Both the position numbers and the translations under genes were made by a program. A stretch of DNA of 64,000 nucleotides from assembly GCA_034440575.1 (NCBI GenBank), contig JAOTOL010001564.1, positions 1,798,001 through 1,862,000 on the forward strand, in the 5' to 3' direction. The notes below the pieces were generated by a model. That model saw nothing but the letters and a program-made list of their open reading frames with translations. It made no database searches and was not told where the DNA came from. The DNA comes from Imbricaverruca yamaguchii (taxonomy: Eukaryota; Arthropoda; Thecostraca; Neoverrucidae). Below, in pieces: positions 55,711 through 64,000 of the stretch (position 1 is the first letter of the stretch; each line of letters opens with the position of its first letter).

Positions 55711-55799
55711 GCGAGCCACTGACAATTCGAGTACGCTTCTTTGTCAGTGTCTGTGCAGTGGCCGCACGGACCGGACAACCGGAGAGTGAGCCACGGACG
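55711..55799 (+). other. Signal-peptide-like exon remnant, unit D
   Basis: Frame L-T-I-R-V-R-F-F-V-S-V-C-A-V-A-A-R-T-G-Q, ending ACG before GTAAGG at 55800. No ATG in frame (AGC in its place). Confidence 0.45.
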
Positions 55800-57659
55800 G
55801 TAAGGCGGGTAGGCGAACATATCATTGTGACACAGATAATATCCAAAGCGGTTTCCTTGCGAGCAGCAGCAAGCGATACGAGGTAGCGCTAGTCCGCCTG
55901 ACGTCGCTGTTGGTACATCCGTTGGTTATCTTTTGGTTCACATTTCTAGTCTGGTCAAATCAAATCCCCGCGTCATGACGTCATTTCTAGAGGTATGGTG
56001 GTGGACCCGGATGAAGTAGCCTTTTCTTCTTGTGTTAATGAACTCAGATAGATAGCATATTATGGCTTTGCAAGCCACCCCCAGAACCGAACGGATTCTT
56101 TCGGAACACTCGGGGTTCTTTTTTGTCCTATTCAAATATGACAGCACTGTACAACATCATGCCGGCTTCTATTTCAATTCGTTCCTTCTTTGCTTTGTTT
56201 CGCTGGCTTACGACTATCTGTTGGAAAAAAACAGTGTCAGCAGTTGCAAATGTCGCCATGAGATTGCTGTACTTTTGCAACAGTCACTCTGGCACGTTCG
56301 AACCGAGGCACTCTGGCAGTGCCACAAGCCATAATGACGCACACTCACCAAGTTTTGACGAAGTGCTGCTAGTCTCCCGGTCAGAATGGCTGAATATTCG
56401 CTGGAGTAAGATTAAAACACTACGCGGATATAGACGGCGAACCCTTGGCATTCAAATCGGTATCTTCAGCATCAGTTATCTGGCGTATGGATACAATAGC
56501 GGGTTTCACCTAAGTATGTCCTGAGTAATGAGTTCATAACCTGATTTATGTTTATCATGTTTAGGCTGATGGTGGCTTCAGGCTATTATCTTCGGCGTAT
56601 CTTCTGTTGATCTTCGTTATTATGTTTGGTCTATCTTCTGTTATCTTCGGTTTATCGGCTCTTATTTGATATGTTATGTAATATCAACTTCAAGATCTAC
56701 TTGTTTCCGCTTTACCTTCATTTTCATCCTACCTGTATGCTATATGACCTTGATTACTTCCTTCGCTTTACGTCTATGCATTCGCTTACCTAGAATATCT
56801 CTACATGTGCAAGTAGTGCGTGCCTGCAGTGGGAAGGTACAGCAATAAAATCAAGAAAGCGCATCTGATTTACCTGGAAAATTGAATTTGACATAAAAAT
56901 GTGAATTTACCTAAGGTAAAGTTTTCAAAATATGATGATTAAAAGAAACAGCATTTCTCCGAAGCTGGCCGCCTGATGTCGAAGAGCGTGGCTGAGATGA
57001 CACATTTGGACCCGCTAGTGAATGCATCATAATTACAGAGGCGACTAGCCACCACAAAAATGCCATGTCTAAGAGTCCACTGCTCCTGAACATATCTAGT
57101 TGAACTTTGGACACCAACATGTCCCTCGTCTCGTATCTCAGCATATAGTTACCTAATTTTAGGGAAAAAGCGGGCCATTTTGTGCAAAATCAGTCACGAT
57201 ATGTTTCGAAAGTGAACTTCCCGGGTGATTTTGAGAAATGGTACAGTGCACTCCAAACAAACGTTTTCATTTATATAGAGAAGGCATTATACACTCCGCA
57301 GGTACTGAAACGAAAGCGCAATAGATGGCGATATCTGCTAGAGGCTTGCCTCATTCATGCGTGTTTCAGAACAGCTAGAGAGGTGTTTAATTGAATATTT
57401 AAACATAAACTTAAATTATGACTATAGTTACGAACGGCGCGTGCATTTTCCTGTAAAGGTATTGCTTGAATATTTTCCAGTGGACAAGAGTATCATTCTC
57501 TACAGCAACAAAAATAATAATGCGTAATATATCTCTATAATGGGCGGACAACCATAAATGTCATCAACGATCATAAATCTCATAATGGGAAGACTCCCAT
57601 AGTCCTACACGAATATAAATATGATCTTGGTATTTGATGCAATTACAAAACCTACGGCA
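55800..57659. other. Intron-like spacer, unit D
   Basis: Aligns with 11646-13409, including ACAGCAATAAAAT at about 56840 and the CATAATTACAGAGGCGACTA block. No gene. Confidence 0.45.
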
Positions 57660-57776
57660 CGACAGAATTTCGTTCAGGCTGCCTGTACACTCTGTTCTTG
57701 CTCGCACTGTCGAATGTGTTTTTGGATGACATTTATTTATGTGATTTAAGTGAAACAATGAATGATGGTTCCAGAC
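57660..57776 (+). other. Hydrophobic leader upstream of IR-D, frame-shifted
   Basis: T-E-F-R-S-G-C-L-Y-T-L-F-L-L-A-L-S-N-V-F-L-D-D-I-Y is recognisable, but it has no ATG and is one base out of frame with IR-D, so it cannot be a direct N-terminal extension. Confidence 0.45.
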
Positions 57777-59543
57777 ATGAGCGACTTCCGTCACTACACA
57801 CCGCCAAACTGTGTGGCTGAACTGGTTATTCGTCAGAACTGGACGGCCACCACCGTCGTCAACAACGCCACCGTCTCCAGTTTGCTCCTCGCCTCGCTCC
57901 TGCTGGCCTTGTCCCGCAGAGGTGTTTTCACCTCAAATGTTGACCAATTAATTGGCGACTCGGCCGACCGCGGCGCCACCAGCGTCGTCCTGCTGGCCGC
58001 CTCGCTCGCTGACGTTCACAACGAGCACGGTCGGCCGATGCTGGTGCTGGCGCTGAACGGAGCTGAAGAGGAGCTGATGCGGCAACACGTGCAGCAGCTG
58101 ATCGGCACGCTTGTGTACGATGTACCCAACGGAACTGTGTACCGGATGGCGCGGTACGCAGACGTAGGTTCGCTGGTACGTCAGGTCGGGTACTGTGGAG
58201 CAGAGGGTGCTCAGCTGGATGAAGCATGGGACAGGCCGATTCCACTGGGCTGGCAGGACCTCAGAGTTACGAACAAATCCTTCAGGATGCTCACTCCAAG
58301 TGCATATGAATCCAAAGCACTTCGGAATTCTACATTTGCTATTGGTAACGCGATGCTAGACATGATGAAATTTCTAGGTGATGCAATGCATTTCGAAATG
58401 ACAGATACGAGGCAGCGGGGCATTCGCTTTTCCAAGACTTTTTCTCTCGTGAAGATGGGAAGCCTGGATTTTTTCATAGACGATGTATTCGAAACATGGG
58501 AGAGGAATAAGTATTTCAGCTTTCCGCATTCACTTGGAGAAGTCAAGGGTTTGTTGTACTTCCGTCGTCCAATTCCCACCACTACCCCAAGATACACAGG
58601 TGGGGCCTTCGGCTCAAAAATCGGAGTGGCTCTAGTGCTCGGGATATCTGCGCTCCTGACGCTGGCAAGTTTCGTCATGTTCAGAATGTTGCAGCATCAG
58701 GAGACTGGTCTTGTTGGCAGTTGTGTCCAGACGATAGGTCTCTTCTGTAACCAGGGGCTGGCGCTACAACCGCGGAGGACATGGCACTACGTCACATCGG
58801 TCGTACTCTGCGTGGTGGCCATGCTCTGCTGCCAGTTCTACACGGCCGGCTTCCTCAGCAGGGTCACCATGCAGCAAATCGAGCTGCCTTTTGCGCAGCC
58901 GGAAGATGTCCTTGACACGCCTGGATGGAAGTGGGGCGTCATCGAAGGCACAGCAAGCAGCAATATTCTCAGAAATTTGTCTGGTGAGGGAATCAATTTC
59001 GCCGGGAGGAGTGATTTCACTGCAGATAATTACATCAACAACACTCAACTAACTGTTTCCAAGGTTGAGTCGGAAAACTTCGCTCACATTAGATCAGACA
59101 TCGGCATGTTGAAGTTATGCAAGAGAAGGAGCTGTCCCAACATTTGCTCCCACACCAAGACTCTATATGTGCAGCGTTATTCAATACCGTTCCGTCGAGG
59201 AGAGCCAGAAAATCCTGCGTGGAGTCTAGCCTTTCTCCGGATGAAGGAGACTGGAATATGGTCGAGACTGAAGCGCCAGCAGTTGCCCATGGCAGATGAC
59301 GTCAACATGAGGTGTGACTTCACACCTCAGCCTCGTAATGCTGTCCTGCCACTCCGTTTGGAGGAGTGTCTCCCTGCTTTCTACATACTGATCTATGGCG
59401 TTGCCGCCCCTGTTGGTCTGCTGTTGTTGGAACTACTGACGTCTCATCTCACGTGGCGACTCCGGAGCACTGGTCTAAATACTGTAGTTATCACAGGTCG
59501 AGAAGAGATGCTGGCAGTAGTTGCCGACAACGTCCTGGCTTAA
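57777..59543 (+). CDS. Divergent ionotropic receptor IR-D
   Basis: 588 residues, same architecture; ATG five codons upstream (MMVPD) also possible. It is the most distinct copy in the ligand lobes: S1 reads K-F-L-G-D-A-M-H-F-E-M-T-D-T-R-Q-R-G-I-R and F-F-I-D-D-V-F-E-T-W-E-R, close to psi1. S2 reads I-E-G-T-A-S-S-N-I-L-R and N-N-T-Q-L-T-V-S-K-V. By contrast the first 155 residues, the pore and gate helix, and the last 130 residues are nearly identical to the other copies. The last helix has P for S in V-A-A-P-V-G. The stop codon overlaps the target duplication of a SINE that begins 15 bases further on, so its 3' UTR is changed. Confidence 0.88.
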   Translation: MSDFRHYTPPNCVAELVIRQNWTATTVVNNATVSSLLLASLLLALSRRGVFTSNVDQLIGDSADRGATSVVLLAASLADVHNEHGRPMLVLALNGAEEELMRQHVQQLIGTLVYDVPNGTVYRMARYADVGSLVRQVGYCGAEGAQLDEAWDRPIPLGWQDLRVTNKSFRMLTPSAYESKALRNSTFAIGNAMLDMMKFLGDAMHFEMTDTRQRGIRFSKTFSLVKMGSLDFFIDDVFETWERNKYFSFPHSLGEVKGLLYFRRPIPTTTPRYTGGAFGSKIGVALVLGISALLTLASFVMFRMLQHQETGLVGSCVQTIGLFCNQGLALQPRRTWHYVTSVVLCVVAMLCCQFYTAGFLSRVTMQQIELPFAQPEDVLDTPGWKWGVIEGTASSNILRNLSGEGINFAGRSDFTADNYINNTQLTVSKVESENFAHIRSDIGMLKLCKRRSCPNICSHTKTLYVQRYSIPFRRGEPENPAWSLAFLRMKETGIWSRLKRQQLPMADDVNMRCDFTPQPRNAVLPLRLEECLPAFYILIYGVAAPVGLLLLELLTSHLTWRLRSTGLNTVVITGREEMLAVVADNVLA

Positions 59544-59557
59544 ACATAACTGCAGTT

Positions 59558-59734
59558 TGTTTATTGGTTGGTTCACGACACACTTTATGCACATTCACGG
59601 CTAATGGCGCCGCCCACACTGTTTCGCGGGGGGGGGCCGCGGGATTGGGAAATGTCCTGAGTGGCGCTAGAGTTGAACCCGGGACCTTTGGTACCCATAG
59701 CCCGACACCTTAACCACTCGGCCATCCCCGCCCC
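59558..59734 (-). mobile_element. tRNA-derived SINE, copy 3, at the IR-D stop codon
   Basis: Minus strand GGGGCGGGGATGGCCGAGTG, then GGTTAAGGTG and GGGTTCAACTC; tail as in the other copies. The target duplication AACATAACTGCAGTT is exact at 59543-59557 and 59735-59749 and starts on the last base of the IR-D stop. A G-run (59626-59637) differs from copy 2. Confidence 0.92.
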
Positions 59735-60672
59735 AACATAACTGCAGTTGAGCCCAGCTGAGTCCTTGATCATGAATTCCTGCATACTGCAGAGGGATGA
59801 AGCCGTTAAGCAAGTGTATCTATTAGGGTGTGTCGCCTGGACGGTTTTTCTTATGCTTAGTGAAATTATCGTGCAGATCACCTAAAAAACCCTGTGGTCG
59901 AAACCAAATCGAAATCAAACAATAAACAAAATATGCGACAGGCCGATAAAGAAACCAATTTGCCGGGCGCCCGGCGTTGAAGTCTCCAGTGATGGCGCTC
60001 CGTTGCGATTGGCATCTAACACCACGCGTCGGCCGCCGTCGGAGCGCCGCCGCGGCGCTGTGACGAAAAAGGCGGCAGTCGGTGCTATGGATGACTTATG
60101 AATGGATTCTGGTAATTCAAAAACAGATCAGGGGTGCCGGGATATATCTGATTGTAAAGATTAAACTTCACCGAAGGACTGATCGCTCCACTTTCCTTGG
60201 TATGTGCTCCACCTTTCACAGTGCTATGAATCATCATTCGAATAAATTGCGTACGCACTAACGACACAAAATAGCTTCGCATGCCATACATCCCTGTTTT
60301 ATTAGTCAATCCAAGTCTCCTGTTCCTTTTCGTTACTCAAGTTTCAAGGGAAACTGGGATTATCAGCAGTAGGGACAACCTATTAACGAGGGCGACACGA
60401 GCCGGCGGCGATCGTCGCATATCGCGGGGGAGGGGCTGGAATGGGGCGGGAGACGGCCGGCGCACGGTGAGGGTTGAGAATACAAAGAGCAAGACAGGGC
60501 AGGGGAGGGGAGGGGGAGACAGGGGAGGGGAGGGCCGCCGAGACAAGGCAGTCGGCGGCGGAGACCCTGCGGGACGGCCCGAAAAAGAGTGGTTTGGTGT
60601 CTGCAAGTTGTGCCCACTGCCTGTGAAGTGTGATATTACCTGCATCGGTGTGATCGGGGTAAGAGTTCGAAC

Positions 60673-62825
60673 ATGAAGATCCGCGCTTCCACCAAAGGGC
60701 TTTTGGTTCCTTCTGAACTAAAATCAACCCGACTGCCCACGAGAATTTACGTTCTGAATTACTTGAGTAAAGTGAATAGAGACTCATGCTTTGCGAACAA
60801 AAGGTTGAAAGAGAGGCTAGCACCCCATATAAAGTTTGTCGCGGAAAGTGTGATGATAATGTGGTGCTGCGAAGGAATACCAATTGTTGTGAGGGCCCGA
60901 GTCGAACATATGGTTCGAGAATGCCGCGATCGCTACTTGCGATACATGAAAACTGCTGGAAAGAAGTCGGTATCACCAGGTGTACGTCCGTCCGGTGATG
61001 AGTGGTTTGGAAAATTGTTTGATAAAGCCCGCTGCAAATGTGCTGATATCGATAGCTGCAAATGTGCGATGGCCGACAAAGTGCCACGAATGGAGTTTCC
61101 CTTTGTCCAAGACCAGAGAGGACCTCGCCAAATGCAAATCGGCACCGCAGATATCCGTGAAACCACTCGTCGACGCGCCATGGACGAAAGGAGGCGTCTG
61201 ACCGCCGAGAGAGTCACATCACCACAACCGGGACCTTCTGGAATGGCCCAGCTAGATTCTAATTCAGACCAAGATTCCGCCACAGATTCATCATCGCTCA
61301 CATCTGTAGTCAATGAGTCAGGGTATATGGTGAACAGTAACACAGACGAACTGCTAAATACGACTCTAGCAGCAGATCGGTACGGAGTGTCTAATCGTGC
61401 GTGTGCTGCGATCATAAACGGTTTCCATGTGGACATTGGTCGGGTCACTTCTGACGATATGGACTGCATAGTGGATAGCAAAAAAGTATGGCGAGCAAGG
61501 GATCGGATTAGAAGAGAGGTAGTAGCCCAGAGCCATGAGGATCATGCAGGTCGTGTATCTGGTCTCTACTTCGACGGTAGAAAAGACGACACGCTTATGA
61601 CAGCCAGTTCAAAGAAGACGGAAGAGCACATTGTGGTTGTATCCGAGCCCGACAGTGCATATTTAGGACATTTTACCCCACAGACTGGGAAAGCGGAGGA
61701 CATTCTTCAGGACCTGAACGCCGTGGCATATGAGTTTGGTGCGGATGTTTCTGTGCTTGGCTGTGACGGCACGAGAGTTAATACTGGCCAAAAAGGTGGT
61801 GTTATCCGTTTGTTTGAGCTCGGACAAAAACTGGTTTGTGTCCACCGGTTTGTGTGCCAACTTCATGCAAATGAACTTAATCTTCGTGCAGTATTTAGCC
61901 AGTTAGATGGAGTCACAACAGGACCTAAGTCGTTTAGTGGGCTCATTGGCCGGGCTGCTGCAGGCGCAGTAGAAACCTTGCCAGTGGTCGATTTTGAGCC
62001 AATCGATGGCGGAAATGTTTCAGAAATGACGCAGGAGATTCTCAGTGACCTAAGTTCAGATCAGGCTATTCTGTACAGTCTGGCGCGTAGTGTCCAGACT
62101 GTATCTCTGTATCTCAGGGCTGTATCTCAGATAGAACTGCGAAAATGAAGATCGGTCCACTAAACCACTCCAGGTGGCTGACTCTGGCGGCGCGAATTCT
62201 CCGGCTCTACATATCAACCGAACAGCCATCAGACAGTCTGAGAATGCTAGCGGAGTTCATCGTGTGCCACTATACTCCCATGTGGTTCTGCATCAAGAAG
62301 AACTGGAAATGTTCTGACGGTCCAGGCAATGCGCTACACAGCGTGCAACTTCGCAACAGCTACTGGTGTCACCCTGAGGCAGTACTGCTAGCAATGGCAG
62401 CGGGCCAAGATCAAGCCACACGGGAAAGGGCGGTCACTCAAATCCAGCAATGTCGCAGAACTCAAGTCGATAGTGATACTGACGAAGTGCGGAAGTTCAA
62501 GCTTCCAAAAGTGAATATGGGGGCAAACAGCTTCATGGAGCTGATTGATTGATGTAATGAGGCGATAACCGAGCTGCCCTTGACGCAACAACTGTCCGAT
62601 GATGACTTACTAGACATCATCGCGAGTCCTCTCGAAGTACCGCCATACCCCGTGCACAGTCAGACGGTGGAACGGATGGTGAAAGTGGTGACCGAGGCGT
62701 CTTTGAAGGTAATTGGTGAAGAGGCCCGCCACGGTTACATTGTGGCGAAGTTGAAACACAGGTCAGCAATGCCAGTGCTCAGCAGCAAAAAGGATTTCAC
62801 ATCGGGTTTTCTGTCGAGCATGTAG
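60673..62825 (+). pseudogene. TE1b transposase-like protein, two in-frame defects
   Basis: First ORF 60673-62148 (491 codons) is nearly identical to 16207-17682, with the same Cys cluster, Y-F-D-G-R, C-D-G-T-R-V-N-T-G and H-A-N-E-L motifs. It ends in the same TGA, and the protein goes on in the -1 frame from 62145 (K-I-G-P-L-N-H-S-R-W-L-T). An in-frame TGA at about 62550 falls where T-G-G would give L-I-D-W. Past it the frame runs C-N-E-A-I-T-E-L to 62825 (S-K-K-D-F-T-S-G-F). Relative to TE1a, 51 bases (17 codons) before R-N-S-Y-W-C-H-P are deleted. Whole length without the defects is about 715 residues. Role inferred from position within the TIRs. Confidence 0.75.
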
Positions 62826-63236
62826 ACAAGTAGTACAGTTATAAAATGATAGTTCGTACAAAAATGTGGCAGCTCGTACAAAAGGTGACGTCGCTGTATG
62901 CCCGTCTCCTTCGGTTGTAGTGGAACGGAGCATGATGCCGATTTCGCCTGGTCTATTTGTCATAACAATAAGATATCAAGTGTCTCAAAATGATTTAATT
63001 GGTCTTCGATGTCAACAGACGAGGAATTTTTGAAGATGTTCAAGCTTTCAAAAGTGAAAATATTAGCATTATACGCCGATAGATCTACTGATTGAAAATG
63101 GAACGAACAAGCGACGTAAAGTGAACCTTTCTTTCATGCGTCAGATATCCAGGCAAATTATTAAGCGACTGGTGCTTATCAAAAGCCTTTTACCCCACTA
63201 AACACTTTCATTGAGTTTTATTAATGAGCTTCATCA
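62826..63236. other. 3' non-coding part of TE1b
   Basis: AT-rich stretch between the transposase end and the right TIR. No ORF of note. Confidence 0.5.
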
Positions 63237-63547
63237 CCAGAATCCATTCATCAGTCATCCACAGCACCGATTGCCGCCTTTTTCGTCACAGCGCTGCGGC
63301 GGCGCTCGGACGGTGGTCGGACGCGTGGTGTTAGATGCCAATCGCAACGGAGCGCCATCACTGGAGACTTCAACGCCGGGCGCCCGGCAAATTTGTTTCT
63401 TTATCGGCCTGTCGCATATTTTGTTTATTGTTTGATTTAGATTTGGTTTCGACCACAGTTTTTTTTTAAGGTGATCTGCAAGATAATTTCACTAAGAAAA
63501 GTGCAATTTCCAAAAAAAGGTCTTTCGTGACACACCCTAGTATCTAT

Positions 63548-64000
63548 GTCTCTGATTTCAATCTCGATTTCATCTGTGTGTGTATACTCTCATTGATAAC
63601 CACGATTGTTGACGCTTACTCATATAAGCTTTAGTCACGTTTGCATTTTGTGGTCACCACAATTCCCTAGCTCCACTGTTGTACCTAAGGCTCGGGTGGT
63701 TGTCCCGTAGTGTACTAATATGGTAATGTTAGTTGGGCAGGCAACGAACCCTTCTGTGTTTGCATTTATACGGTAGTGTGGTGGTACTGTACTTCACTGG
63801 TGGTGCTCTCCATGCCACATTCTGACATGACCTGCCACATTATCTGACTCGTTGGTGCTGAATTGGTGTTGGCTTCTTAATCCAATAATAAATGTCACAG
63901 TGTCGCGGCTCTGGATAATTCGAGGTTGTGACTGGCGTACTCCTCTCTCTTTGCTTTACTTTACTCCTCTGACTGTACCATGTTCCGTACCCTGTGTTAT
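63548..64000. other. IR-D 3' flank after TE1b
   Basis: Matches 19118-19570 almost base for base, confirming that the IR-A and IR-D segments from the IR exon through TE1 to beyond are one duplicated block. The window ends inside it. Confidence 0.7.

Larger units (their letters stand above)
59824..63539 (+). mobile_element. DNA transposon TE1b, clean sister of TE1a
   Basis: Ends TAGGGTGTGTC on both sides, flanked by GTATCTAT (59816-59823 and 63540-63547), the same duplication and site as TE1a. TIRs about 59824-60112 and 63237-63539. All internal sequence is readable, so it is the reference for the corrupted part of TE1a. Confidence 0.9.

Noticed and set aside
1..64000. CRISPR array, bacterial operon or prophage
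   Set aside because: Repeats here are tandem minisatellites and gene-sized duplications. There are no regularly spaced short repeats and no prokaryotic gene layout.

Overview
The window is eukaryotic, and most likely from an arthropod. It holds a head-to-tail array of divergent ionotropic receptors (IRs, the chemosensory branch of the ionotropic glutamate receptors, known from protostomes) embedded in very transposon-rich DNA. A crustacean such as a barnacle would fit, because IR expansions together with this TE load are common there, but nothing here fixes the species. There is no bacterial gene organisation, operon, rRNA or CRISPR array.

The backbone is a unit of about 10-12 kb repeated along the + strand. 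Each unit has (i) an upstream segment with a short signal-peptide-like exon followed by a GTAAGG donor-like site, (ii) a 1.77 kb uninterrupted IR coding exon, (iii) a conserved 3' flank, and (iv) a degenerate GGGCCC-rich repeat block. Four IR exons are intact and all exactly 588 codons long: IR-A 13524-15290, IR-B 33996-35762, IR-C 45152-46918, IR-D 57777-59543. Two more are dead: psi1 3123-4801 with a frameshift and stops, and psi2, a 3' fragment at 29326-29743 fused to upstream-segment DNA.

Transposons account for most of the size differences between units. In order: a 3.8 kb pogo/Tigger-type element (6867-10673, TA target duplication, decayed DD35D transposase with a C-terminal Cys-rich finger); element TE1a (15379-19109) and its duplicate TE1b (59824-63539), with identical 8-bp duplications at the same place downstream of IR-A and IR-D; TE2 (23967-27806), related to TE1 by transposase motifs and also flanked by an 8-bp duplication; TE3 (39643-44002), with 600-bp terminal inverted repeats and an 'empty site' visible in a sister unit; TE4 (47357 to about 54010), a diverged relative of TE3 split by a CR1-like LINE; three copies of one tRNA-derived SINE (about 23.7, 31.7 and 59.6 kb); and a second tRNA-like SINE inside TE2. 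TE1/TE2 and TE3/TE4 each define a transposase group that I could not place in a named superfamily from memory.

The IR proteins would be ligand-gated cation channels in sensory-neuron membranes. Variation among copies is concentrated in the two ligand-binding lobes, while the N-terminus, pore and tail are nearly constant. That pattern suggests ligand diversification with gene conversion. The source of the signal peptide is unclear. About 600 bp inside TE1a (18046-18652) look like a corrupted assembly consensus rather than real DNA.
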